In this document: positions 49,012 to 57,601 of the stretch, piece after piece
How positions within the stretch are numbered: position 1 is the first letter of the stretch
Layout: every line of letters starts with the position of its first letter
Source of the DNA: Rhodobacteraceae bacterium EhC02
Lineage (GTDB): Bacteria > Pseudomonadota > Alphaproteobacteria > Rhodobacterales > Rhodobacteraceae
DNA length: 64,000 nt
Direction of reading: 5' to 3'
Assembly (NCBI GenBank): GCA_001650895.1
Contig: LXYH01000006.1
Span: 62,001-126,000 of the forward strand
Translations under genes and position numbers: made by a program
Notes under the pieces: generated by a model
What the model was told of the DNA's origin: nothing
Seen by the model: the letters and a program-made list of their open reading frames with translations, nothing else
Database searches by the model: none

Positions 49012-49749
49012 TTGGCATTGGGTGTCTGGATAGGCCTACTGAGGTCGATCGTGATCTATCACAATCCGGTGAGGACAGTGCCCTTGCGGCGGTTCTATCG
49101 TGATTTGCTGCGCAAGGGCGATCTTGTCTTCGACGTCGGCGCGCATGTGGGCACGCGGGCCCGGGCGATGCGGGCCGCCGGGGCCCGCGTGGTGGCGCTG
49201 GAACCGCAGGCACCATTCACCGGGTTTTTGCGCATGACGCTGCCGCGCGATATCCGGCTTGTCGCAGCCGCTGCCGGCGGCGCCGAAACCATGGCCGAGA
49301 TGGCGGTCTCGTCCCTGCACCCTACAGTCTCGTCCCTTAAGACCGGATTTGTCGAGGATGCGAGCGCCACCCACGGGTTCGAACATGTACGGTGGGATCG
49401 CACCCAGCAGGTACAGGTGACGACCCTTGACCGGCTGATCGCGGAAGAAGGGCTTCCGCGCTACATCAAGATCGACGTCGAAGGCTTCGAGCTTGAGGTG
49501 CTGTCTGGCCTGACCCAGCCCGTGGACATGGTGTCGGTTGAATACCTGCCCGGATTGCCGGGTCTGACCCACGCGGTGATCGACCGGCTGATGGAGTTGG
49601 GGCCTTACCTGTTCAACCCGGTGAAAGGGGAAAGCGGCGCATTCCTCTGGCCGCAATGGCGCGATGCGGCGGAAACGCGGGCCTGGCTGGACAGCCTGCC
49701 CGCGACCGCAGGATCGGGTGACCTTTACGCGCGTCTTGCCGGCCCCTAA
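49012..49749 (+). CDS. FkbM family methyltransferase
   Basis: 245 residues if started at the TTG at 49012, which has a strong AGGAGAG six bases upstream; an ATG at 48979 has no ribosome site. FkbM motifs: LVFDVGAHVGTRARAMRAAGARVVALEPQ in separate pieces, then IKIDVEGFELEVLSGL. These SAM enzymes methylate hydroxyls of sugars or secondary metabolites. The final base pairs overlap the stop of the convergent inositol-monophosphatase gene. It is divergent from the RibA-like operon across about 190 bases. Confidence 0.8.
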   Translation: MALGVWIGLLRSIVIYHNPVRTVPLRRFYRDLLRKGDLVFDVGAHVGTRARAMRAAGARVVALEPQAPFTGFLRMTLPRDIRLVAAAAGGAETMAEMAVSSLHPTVSSLKTGFVEDASATHGFEHVRWDRTQQVQVTTLDRLIAEEGLPRYIKIDVEGFELEVLSGLTQPVDMVSVEYLPGLPGLTHAVIDRLMELGPYLFNPVKGESGAFLWPQWRDAAETRAWLDSLPATAGSGDLYARLAGP

Positions 49750-50552
49750 ACCGCCGGCTGATTGCGCAACAGCGCGGCGAAATCATCGAACAGGGCTGGC
49801 GATGCGGTCAGCACGGTGCCCTGATCCTCGGGGGCTTCCGCAGGATCAAGCGCGCCGACGGTCGCGCCCGCCTCACGCAGCAGCACCAAACCGGCCGCGA
49901 TATCCCAGGGGCGCAAACGGCGTTCCCAAAAACCGTCCAGCCGCCCGGCCGCCACGTAAGCCAGATCAAGCGCCGCAGCCCCCATGCGGCGCACACCGGC
50001 ACAGGCGGGCATCAGCCGGGCAATATCGGCGGCATGATCTTCGATGTGATCCATCCCGCCAAAGGGAATACCCGTGCCGAACAAGGCCGCGGACAGGCTG
50101 GCAGTATCCGCAACCGCGATCGGTGCACCGTTCAGCCAGGCGCCTGACCCGGTACTGGCGCAGAAAGTTTCGGCCTTGGCCGGATCATGCACAACACCGA
50201 CGCATAGAACGCCATCGACCTCAAGCGCGACGGACACCGCCCAATGCGGAATGCCACGCAGGAAATTGGTGGTTCCATCCAGCGGGTCCACGATCCAGCG
50301 GCGGCGTTGCGCACCGGAAGCGCTTGCGCCGGTTTCCTCGCCCAGCCAGCCATCGCCGGGACAGGCAGACAGTAAAGCATCGCGCAGGCAGGCCTCGGCG
50401 TCCAGATCGGCCTGTGACAGGAAATCGCCCGCGCGCTTTTGTGTCACGCGCAGGTTCTGCCTGCGGGACCAGTGATCCATCAGGATATCGCCCGCCGCCC
50501 ATGCCGCGCGCTGCGCCAGGGCAAGATCGTCTTGCAACGGCCTTTCCTTCAT
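49746..50552 (-). CDS. Inositol monophosphatase family protein
   Basis: 268 residues from the ATG at 50552, overlapping the glycosyltransferase stop (ATGA). The metal-site motifs of the Li-sensitive phosphatase family are present: E in GWLGEETG, WIVDPLDGTTNF, and the C-terminal WDIAAGLVLLREAGA. It is likely to dephosphorylate inositol-1-phosphate or a related sugar/nucleotide phosphate (the CysQ/SuhB group). Pairing with a glycosyltransferase suggests sugar or inositol supply for a glycolipid. Confidence 0.9.
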   Translation of the reverse strand: MKERPLQDDLALAQRAAWAAGDILMDHWSRRQNLRVTQKRAGDFLSQADLDAEACLRDALLSACPGDGWLGEETGASASGAQRRRWIVDPLDGTTNFLRGIPHWAVSVALEVDGVLCVGVVHDPAKAETFCASTGSGAWLNGAPIAVADTASLSAALFGTGIPFGGMDHIEDHAADIARLMPACAGVRRMGAAALDLAYVAAGRLDGFWERRLRPWDIAAGLVLLREAGATVGALDPAEAPEDQGTVLTASPALFDDFAALLRNQPAV

Positions 50553-51616
50553 GTGCGGCCCGCCATGGCGGCATCCAGGGCAAAACCGGCAATCCGCGCG
50601 GTTTCGCCCCACGATGACAAGCGCGCCCCGGCCTGCCGCGCGGCCTCGGCCATGTCTGTGCGCAAGGTCTGATCGGTCAGCAGCGCCCGCAAAGCCCCCG
50701 CAAAGGCCGTGGCATCGTCCCGCGCAACCAGAAGGCCCGCCGCTGCGGGAACAGTGTCGGGAACAGCGCCTGTCCGGCAGGACACGATGGGCAAGCCATG
50801 CACCAGGGCTTCGTTGAATACGATCCCGTATCCTTCGTAGCGCGTCGCCAGGGCAAAGATCGACGCACGCCGGTAAAGCTGCTCAAGCGCTTCATCCGAT
50901 ACGCGACCGGCCAGATTGATCCGGCCTGACAGCCCGGCTTGGCGAATGCGGTCCTGCAGCGCGTCGTAATGGCCCTTTTCCCAAGGGTTGCCGACAATTT
51001 CGGCATGCCATTCCTGATCGGCGACAAGGGCCAATGCATCAATCAGCACATCATGGCCCTTGCGCGGATGCAGAATGCCGACCGACAGGATCAAGGGTGC
51101 GCCCTGCGGCGCGACAGTCGCGTCCCACGTGTCCGGCACCGGCAGATCGATTCCGGGCAAAGCCACATGGATGCGCGCGGCAGGAACATCGTAGCGTTCG
51201 GACAGGATCTCCCGCGTGTGCGGGCTGGGCACGATGATCTGCGCTGCATGGCGCAGGTTGTCGCGCTCGGTTCGCCAGAGGTGATCCTGCACATCCTGCG
51301 GCAGCCCGCTTTCCAGTGCCAGAGGATGATGCACAAGCGCCACGATCGGCGCCTTGATCAGCCCCACCCTTGCCGGGTCCAGCGCCCCGAAGGCCAGACC
51401 ATCGATGATCACGGGGCAGGTCTCGGGAAGGGCCAGCAAGGCTTGCATGGCCGCGTCCATCTCTTGCGGCGACGGAAAGGGAAAACTGTCGGGCAAGGTG
51501 ACAAGCTGCATGCCGCGCCCGGCAGCGCGCAATTCCTCCAGCAGCCGCCGATCATAGATATAGCCGCCAGTCACTGTATTGATGTCGCCGGGAACGGCCA
51601 GGGCGGCTGCGATCAT
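50549..51616 (-). CDS. Glycosyltransferase family 4/1 (GT-B)
   Basis: 355 residues of the GT-B fold. The N-terminal acceptor domain has GDINTVTGGYIYDRRLLEEL and the linker VHHPLALE. The C-terminal donor domain has LSVGILHPRKGHDVLIDAL, LAGRVSDEALEQLYRRA and the EX7E element ATRYEGYGIVFNEALVHGLPIV. It is a retaining transferase that uses a nucleotide-sugar donor; the acceptor is unknown. It forms a two-gene operon with the inositol monophosphatase. Confidence 0.9.
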   Translation of the reverse strand: MIAAALAVPGDINTVTGGYIYDRRLLEELRAAGRGMQLVTLPDSFPFPSPQEMDAAMQALLALPETCPVIIDGLAFGALDPARVGLIKAPIVALVHHPLALESGLPQDVQDHLWRTERDNLRHAAQIIVPSPHTREILSERYDVPAARIHVALPGIDLPVPDTWDATVAPQGAPLILSVGILHPRKGHDVLIDALALVADQEWHAEIVGNPWEKGHYDALQDRIRQAGLSGRINLAGRVSDEALEQLYRRASIFALATRYEGYGIVFNEALVHGLPIVSCRTGAVPDTVPAAAGLLVARDDATAFAGALRALLTDQTLRTDMAEAARQAGARLSSWGETARIAGFALDAAMAGRT

Positions 51617-51742
51617 GGGGGTTCCGTTGCTGGAAATTGCAGGTGTTCAGACCTCGCAACCCTAGGGCTGCAATCGGGACAGGCAAGCCCCGATCGCGCA
51701 GTGCGGTGCCACCACGAACATGCCCTCGGCCCGTTTTCCCCC

Positions 51743-54196
51743 TTACGCACGCAGGCGCAGGCCTTCAGGATCAAAGGGTGGTTTTTCCAACACGGTCGCG
51801 GGCGTGTCCTGTCCCAGGATCGAGACCATGACCCTGTCGCCCGGCCCGACCATGCCAGCCTTGAGATAGGCTATGGCCAGCGACCTGCCGACGGAAAAGC
51901 CATAGCCACCCGATGACACCTGGCCCAGCGGGCTGCCGTCGGCCAGGAAGACCGGCTCGCCCCCCCATGCATCGGCACCGTCGGACTGGATCTCCAGCAT
52001 CGTCATCACATCGCGCGGCGGCTTGGCGGCAATCGCTTCCCAGGCCGTCTTGTTCAGAAACGCCTTGTCTGTCTTCACCAGGCGGTCCAGCCCCGACTCC
52101 TGGGGCCAGTATTCTGGGCTGTAATCACGCCCCCAGGAGCCGTAGCCTTTTTCGATCCGCAAACTGGCCAAGGCGCGGCTTCCGACCGGACCTGCGCCGA
52201 TCTGCCTGCCGGCATCCAGAAGTGCGGTGTAGAGCGCGACCTGATCCCGGTCGGCGCAGTGCAGTTCCCACCCCAGGTCGCCGGTGAAGCTGACGCGCAG
52301 CGCGACGCAGGACACGCCCGCCACGGTAATGCGGGCCGAGGTCATGAAGGGAAAGGCGGCATTCGTCAGATCCGCATTTGTCAGCCGACCCAGAAGGTCG
52401 CGTGCCTTGGGGCCTGCGACATTGAAGCCGCAAGTGCTGTCAGTCAGGCTTTCGAATGTCGTGCCTTCCGGCAGGGGTATGGCGCGGAAAAAGCGCTGAT
52501 GGAACCTTTCGGCCATGCCGGACCCGATCACCCAGAATTCCTGCTCGCCCAGACGGGTGACCGTGAAATCACCCGCGATACCGCCACGTGCGCCGATAAG
52601 GGGTGTCAGGCAGGACCGGCCAACACGCACCGGCATGCGGTTGGCAAACAAGGCGTTCAGCCATGGTTCCGCCCCCGGACCGGCCACGCGGTACTTGGCG
52701 AAATTCGAGATGTCGATGATCCCCGCCCTGTCGCGCAGCATCCGCGCCTCGCGGCCAACGGGGCCGAACCAGTTCTGGCGCGTGAAGCCATAGGTTTCTT
52801 CGTTCGGTTCGCCCGTCTCGGCGAACCACAGCGGATGTTCCCAGCCGTAGTTCAGGCCAAAGACCGCGCCCATTTCCTTTTGCATGGCATAGGCCGGTCG
52901 GCAGCGAACGGGGCGGCCCGCCGCGCGTTCTTCGGTCGGGAAATGGATCTTGAACCGATGGGCATACTGGTCCTCGACCCGCGCGCGGGTAAAGGCCTTG
53001 TCCGCCCAATGGCCAAAGCGGGCCATGTCCCAGTTGAACATGTCCAGCACCGGCTCGCCCTCGACGATCCATTCGGCGGCCAGCTTGCCCAGACCGCCCG
53101 ACTGGGAAAAACCGGGGATGATCCCGCAGCAGCAGAAGTATCCCCGCATTTCCGGCACGGGACCAAACAACGCGGAACTGTCGGGTGACCAGATCATCGG
53201 ACCGTTGATGACCCGCTTGATCCCGGCCTGCCCCACGGCGGGAACACGCGCGATCGCGCGCAGCATGTTCGGTTCGATCCGGTCCAGATCATCGGCGAAA
53301 AGCTCGTGACCGAACCCCTGTGGCGTGCCGTCCTCGGCCCAGAATCGCATGTCGCGCTCATAGGCGCCGACCAGCAGGCCAAGCCCTTCCTGGCGCAGGT
53401 AATATTCGCCGTCGCGATCCGCGACCGACGGCAGGCGACGCCCCAGGGCCGCAACCTCGGCAATGGTTTCGGTGACAAAATACTGGTGTTCCGTCGGCAC
53501 TAGGGGCAAGGACAGGCCCGCCATCTGCGCCACTTCACGCGCCCAGAGGCCCGCCGCGTTGATCACCCATGGCGTGCGGATATCGCCGCGTTCGGTCCGC
53601 ACGATCCATGTGCCATCCGGTTGCGCCTCGGTGCCCGTCACGGGGGTGAAGCGATGGATGGACGCGCCCAGCGCCCGCGCACCGGCGGCATAGGCATGGG
53701 TCACGCCCGAGGGATCCACGTTGCCACCGTCGGGTTCGTACATGATGCAGCGGATACCCTCGAAATCAACCAGAGGATGCAGCCGCTCGGCCTCGTCGCG
53801 CGATACCTCGTGGAAGTTCATGCCATAGCGTCGCGCGCGGGCTGCCTGGATGCGCAGCTGGTGTTCACGCGCCTCGGTCTGCGCCAGATAGAGCGAGCCC
53901 GGCTGGAAGATGCCGCAACCCTGGCCGGTTTCGGCCTCGAGCGTCTTGTAAAGCTGCATCGTGTAGTGCTGGATGCGGCTGATGTTGGTGATGTCGTGCA
54001 GCCCGTGGATATTGGCCGCCGCATGCCATGTCGACCCGGATGTCAGTTCGGACCGCTCCAGCAGGACCGCATCGGTCCAGCCTTTCTGCGCCAGGTGATA
54101 CAGGATCGAACAGCCGACAAGCCCGCCACCGATCACGACGGCAGGGGCATGGGTTGGCAAGGGTTTTGCCGTGGTGTTGGCTTGGGTCGTGCTCAT
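51743..54196 (-). CDS. Dimethylglycine/sarcosine dehydrogenase-like FAD-GcvT oxidoreductase
   Basis: 817 residues, two enzyme halves. The N-terminal DAO-type FAD domain has VVIGGGLVGCSILYHLAQKGW and GSTWHAAANIHG, with the histidine region where DMGDH binds FAD covalently. It is followed by the FAO_M segment. The C-terminal GcvT/aminomethyltransferase domain (about 430-815) has RAGIIDISNFAKYRVAGPGAE, FTGDLGWELH, RALASLRIEKGYGSWGRDY and the C-terminal barrel. Such enzymes demethylate N-methyl amines to tetrahydrofolate-bound formaldehyde. It starts within the stop of the MttB-family gene, implying a joint demethylation route for a quaternary amine. Confidence 0.88.
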   Translation of the reverse strand: MSTTQANTTAKPLPTHAPAVVIGGGLVGCSILYHLAQKGWTDAVLLERSELTSGSTWHAAANIHGLHDITNISRIQHYTMQLYKTLEAETGQGCGIFQPGSLYLAQTEAREHQLRIQAARARRYGMNFHEVSRDEAERLHPLVDFEGIRCIMYEPDGGNVDPSGVTHAYAAGARALGASIHRFTPVTGTEAQPDGTWIVRTERGDIRTPWVINAAGLWAREVAQMAGLSLPLVPTEHQYFVTETIAEVAALGRRLPSVADRDGEYYLRQEGLGLLVGAYERDMRFWAEDGTPQGFGHELFADDLDRIEPNMLRAIARVPAVGQAGIKRVINGPMIWSPDSSALFGPVPEMRGYFCCCGIIPGFSQSGGLGKLAAEWIVEGEPVLDMFNWDMARFGHWADKAFTRARVEDQYAHRFKIHFPTEERAAGRPVRCRPAYAMQKEMGAVFGLNYGWEHPLWFAETGEPNEETYGFTRQNWFGPVGREARMLRDRAGIIDISNFAKYRVAGPGAEPWLNALFANRMPVRVGRSCLTPLIGARGGIAGDFTVTRLGEQEFWVIGSGMAERFHQRFFRAIPLPEGTTFESLTDSTCGFNVAGPKARDLLGRLTNADLTNAAFPFMTSARITVAGVSCVALRVSFTGDLGWELHCADRDQVALYTALLDAGRQIGAGPVGSRALASLRIEKGYGSWGRDYSPEYWPQESGLDRLVKTDKAFLNKTAWEAIAAKPPRDVMTMLEIQSDGADAWGGEPVFLADGSPLGQVSSGGYGFSVGRSLAIAYLKAGMVGPGDRVMVSILGQDTPATVLEKPPFDPEGLRLRA

Positions 54197-55731
54197 GGTT
54201 CGTCCTGTCCGATGTCCTGCTTGCGGTTGGCGACATAGGCCTCCAGCTCTTCGCGGATGGCCGGGTCTATGGCGGGTTCTTCGTAATCCTTCAGCGCCTG
54301 CTGCCAGATGCCTGTCGCCCGATCGAACGCATCATGCGATCCCGCCGCCTCCCAGGCGCCGTGGTTTGTCCAGTCCGACAGAAGCGGACGGTAGAATGCC
54401 GTCTCATAGCGTTCCATCGTATGGGGGCTGCCAAAGAAATGCCCGCCCGTGGGAACGCCCGCGATGGCATCAAAGCCAAGCTCGGCGTCCGACGCATCGA
54501 AAGGCCGCAGGATTTCCATCATGTTCTGCAAGATCTCGACATCCAGAACCAGCTTTTCGAAACTGGCCGTCAGACCGCCCTCCAGCCAGCCGGCCGCGTG
54601 ATAGATCAGGTTTGCGCCCCCCATCACCGCGCCCCAGGTCGCCATTGAGGTTTCATAGGCGGCCTGCAGATCGCAGGCGTTCGAGGCGTTGGAATTCGAA
54701 CTGCGGTAAGGCAAGCCATAGCGCCGCGCCAACTGCCCCGCGATCACATTGGCCCGCGTGTTTTCCGGTGTGCCGAAGGCCGGCGCGCCCGAGCGCATGT
54801 CGACGTTGGAGGTGAAGGCCCCGTACATGACGGGCGCGCCTGAACGCACCAGTTGCGTCAGCGTGATCCCGAACAGCGCCTCGGCGTTCTGCTGGGCCAA
54901 TGCTGCGGCCAGGGTCACCGGGGTCATGGCCCCCATCAGCGTGAAGGGAGTGATCGTGACCGGTTGGCCATGTTCGGCCATGGCGATCAGCCCCTCGCCC
55001 ATCTCCTGGTCGAACAAGCGGGGCGAGTTGACGCTGATGATCGTGATCACGCCGGGATCGGCGGCGATCTGGTCCAGCGTGATCCCCCGCGATATCGCCA
55101 TCATCCGAATGCCGTCCATCGCGCGGCCGCGCCCGATCGCCGTGCAGTGATAGGCCCGGTCGGACAACATCAGGTTGGCCAGGTAGCAATCAAGGTGGCG
55201 GGTGTTTGTCGGCAACTCTTGCGGTGCCGCCACCTGGTTGCCGATCATGTGGATCGCGTTGAAATGCTGTGCGAGGCGGATGAAATCGGCATAGTCCGCC
55301 ATGTTGCCGGGACGCCGCCCCCGCAGCCTGTCATGGACATTGGGCGGCCCCGCCACCAGACCGAAGTTCAGCGCCCGCCCCCCGAATGTCAGACGTCTGG
55401 CAGGGTTGCGCGGGGTCAGGGTGAAGGCGCGCGGCACGGTGGCCAGGGCCGCCGTCACGATGCTTTCGTCGATCCGTACGATCCCGCTGTCACGATCGAC
55501 CAGCGCGCCCGCCTTTTCAAACAAGGTGATGATCTTGTCACCGACAACACGAATGCCCAGTTCCGACAGAATGCGGATCGAGGTCGCATGCAGCCTGTCC
55601 ATGGCCTCGGGGTCGGCCATCTCTAGCGGAGCATAGGGATTTTCCACGTTGCGCCAGGGCAACTGGACCAGTCCGGCGCCCGTCCGCGCCGCCTTCCCAC
55701 GCCGCCCGCCGCTGCGCCGCTCTTCGGTCAT
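54193..55731 (-). CDS. Trimethylamine methyltransferase (MttB) family protein, non-pyrrolysine
   Basis: 512 residues from the ATG at 55731, behind AAGGAAAGGA; an 87-codon upstream extension is rejected. The MttB TIM barrel is recognised from LHATSIRILSELGIRVVGD, FTLMGAMTPVTLAAALAQQNAEALFGITL in pieces, and SNVDMRSGAPAFGTPE. There is no in-frame amber codon, so it belongs to the non-Pyl group (MtgB, MtpB, MtcB relatives) that demethylates glycine betaine, proline betaine or carnitine. No corrinoid protein gene lies alongside. Partnered with a DMGDH-like gene and divergent LysR regulator. Confidence 0.88.
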   Translation of the reverse strand: MTEERRSGGRRGKAARTGAGLVQLPWRNVENPYAPLEMADPEAMDRLHATSIRILSELGIRVVGDKIITLFEKAGALVDRDSGIVRIDESIVTAALATVPRAFTLTPRNPARRLTFGGRALNFGLVAGPPNVHDRLRGRRPGNMADYADFIRLAQHFNAIHMIGNQVAAPQELPTNTRHLDCYLANLMLSDRAYHCTAIGRGRAMDGIRMMAISRGITLDQIAADPGVITIISVNSPRLFDQEMGEGLIAMAEHGQPVTITPFTLMGAMTPVTLAAALAQQNAEALFGITLTQLVRSGAPVMYGAFTSNVDMRSGAPAFGTPENTRANVIAGQLARRYGLPYRSSNSNASNACDLQAAYETSMATWGAVMGGANLIYHAAGWLEGGLTASFEKLVLDVEILQNMMEILRPFDASDAELGFDAIAGVPTGGHFFGSPHTMERYETAFYRPLLSDWTNHGAWEAAGSHDAFDRATGIWQQALKDYEEPAIDPAIREELEAYVANRKQDIGQDEP

Positions 55732-55921
55732 CGAGGGTCCTTTCCTTGACCTGCAGGCCCTTGAACGCACCGGCGCGCCGCAGGCAAGACCCAAGATAGA
55801 CGGAGGCATGCAGGGGTGCATGTGGATGTTTCGGGGTCTTGCCATAAATAAAACGTTGTCATGGGCATCATGGCACGTGAAGGATGCCTGCACCGACCAC
55901 GGCACTGGCGACGAAGGCATC

Positions 55922-56818
55922 ATGACAAGACCGCCACCACCCCTGAACCTGATCCGCGCCTTCGAAGCTTCGGCCCGGCATCTGAGCTTCACGAAAGCAG
56001 CGCGCGAACTGGGCTATACCCAGGCGGCCATCAGCGGTCAGGTCAGGGCGCTTGAGCAATATGTCGGGCGTGATCTGTTCCTGCGCCATGCGCGCAGCCT
56101 GCAACTGACCGAGGTGGGCTCGGCCTTTCTGCCGACACTGCGACAATCATTGGCCCAGATCGACGCGGCAACCGACGCCATCGCCTCGGGAGGTCGGGAC
56201 CGGACCGTCATGGTGGCCTGCCCCGTCAGCCTTGCCGAAAACTGGCTGCCGCAGGCCGTCGCCAGCTTTCATGCCGCGCATCCCGACATCGAGGTCACGA
56301 TCCACGGCACTGTCTGGGAAACGGGCGAGGATCCGATCGCCGATCTGACCATCTCGGTCTGTCGTCATGACGAGGTTCCCCCGGGCGCAAGACGCCTGTG
56401 GCCTGAAACCCTTTCGCTGGTCTGTGCGCCCGGTTGGGCCGACCGCTGCGGGCATATGGCGGATCTTGCGGCGCTCCCACGCATTCTGGTGTCGGGACGG
56501 CAGGAATACTGGTCACTCATGGCCGAGGCCGGCAACGATCCGGCCTTGGGTCAGGTCGATCTGGCGGCAGGCGCGCAGTTCCGCTCGAACAGTTCCAATG
56601 TCGCGCTTGAACTGGCGGTTCAGGGTCTGGGTGTCACCATTGCCGTTACATCGCTGGCACGGCTCTATCTGGATCGGGGCTTGCTGGTCGAACCATTCGC
56701 CCTGCGCCCCGAAAGCCCATGGGCCTATTTTGTTGCACCGGGAAGCACGCGGCGCACCGGAGCGGTCAGCCGGATGATGGCGCATCTTCTGCATTGCGGG
56801 GCGGCCAACACCCCCTAG
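55922..56818 (+). CDS. LysR family regulator (GcvA type)
   Basis: 298 residues from the ATG at 55922, with GAAGG upstream; the longer frame is not supported. The N-terminal winged helix is NLIRAFEASARHLSFTKAARELGYTQAAISGQVRALE, in pieces, followed by GRDLFLRHARSLQLT. The effector domain (about 90-298) has the GcvA-like ending LVQGLGVTIAV-type motif (AVQGLGVTIAVTSLARLYL). It diverges from the MttB-family gene across 190 bases and most likely controls that operon in response to a methylated amine. Confidence 0.9.
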   Translation: MTRPPPPLNLIRAFEASARHLSFTKAARELGYTQAAISGQVRALEQYVGRDLFLRHARSLQLTEVGSAFLPTLRQSLAQIDAATDAIASGGRDRTVMVACPVSLAENWLPQAVASFHAAHPDIEVTIHGTVWETGEDPIADLTISVCRHDEVPPGARRLWPETLSLVCAPGWADRCGHMADLAALPRILVSGRQEYWSLMAEAGNDPALGQVDLAAGAQFRSNSSNVALELAVQGLGVTIAVTSLARLYLDRGLLVEPFALRPESPWAYFVAPGSTRRTGAVSRMMAHLLHCGAANTP

Positions 56819-56858
56819 GGGCGCAAGCTGTGGGGGACGGATCAGGCATGGCGGATTG

Positions 56859-57452
56859 CTACCGCAGCTGGGCGATCACCGCGATCGCGACCACCGCAAG
56901 CATCGACAGGGCCATCGCGATATTGATCAGGGAATGGTTACGCTCGGACAGGTCGAGCCGGTGCAGCGTGACCCCCGCCATCAGCCACAGAAAATGGATC
57001 GGGATCCAGATCGCGTTCATGATCAGGAACTTGATCGCCACCTCAAGGGCATAGTTGCCCGGCAGGAAGGCAAATCCGGTGAACAGGGCGGTGTTCACGG
57101 CATAGGCCTTGGGATTGACGATCTGCAGCAGCAGACCGCCCCCGACACCGGGCGGGCGGGCCCGTTCGATGAAGGCCACCCGGTTTCCGGCAAAGGCGAT
57201 GCGAAACGCAAGATAGGCCAGGTAGGAAAAGGAAAGCGCAAACAGGATGGTGCGGATGCGGGGATCGGCAAGGACCAGTGCAGCAAGTCCACTGACGACA
57301 GCGATCGCCACAAGGTTGGTGCCCAGGAACAGGCCCAGGACATATCGCGAACCTGCCTTGAAGCCAAAGCCCGATCCGACCCCCGCCGTGGACAGGACGC
57401 CGGGACCAGGGGTGATGATCAGGAAGAAGACGGCGGCGACGAATGCGAACAT
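56859..57452 (-). CDS. LysE/RhtB family amino-acid exporter
   Basis: 197 residues with five to six membrane helices. The N-terminal LysE motif FFLIITPGPGVLSTAGVGSGFGFKAG contains PGPG, and a later block NPKAYAVNTALFTGF is characteristic. It exports amino acids or derivatives; no substrate can be assigned. It is 149 bases from the divergent DadA-like gene, and the pair may share regulation. Confidence 0.88.
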   Translation of the reverse strand: MFAFVAAVFFLIITPGPGVLSTAGVGSGFGFKAGSRYVLGLFLGTNLVAIAVVSGLAALVLADPRIRTILFALSFSYLAYLAFRIAFAGNRVAFIERARPPGVGGGLLLQIVNPKAYAVNTALFTGFAFLPGNYALEVAIKFLIMNAIWIPIHFLWLMAGVTLHRLDLSERNHSLINIAMALSMLAVVAIAVIAQLR

Positions 57453-57601
57453 GCCGGAACCCTAGAGTCAGTTTCGGCGCATCGCAATTCTGCATGCGCA
57501 GGGCAGCAGCTTTTGTGCGCGGACACACCTGAAAGACGCCGGGCAGATTGACAAGGCGGATGCCCCATGGCCACCTCGGCGCACAGCAAGGGGGGTAGGG
57601 C

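Noticed and set aside
54193-55731. Pyrrolysine-containing trimethylamine methyltransferase
   Set aside because: There is no internal in-frame TAG; the frame is closed by TGA at the normal end, so it belongs to the non-Pyl branch.
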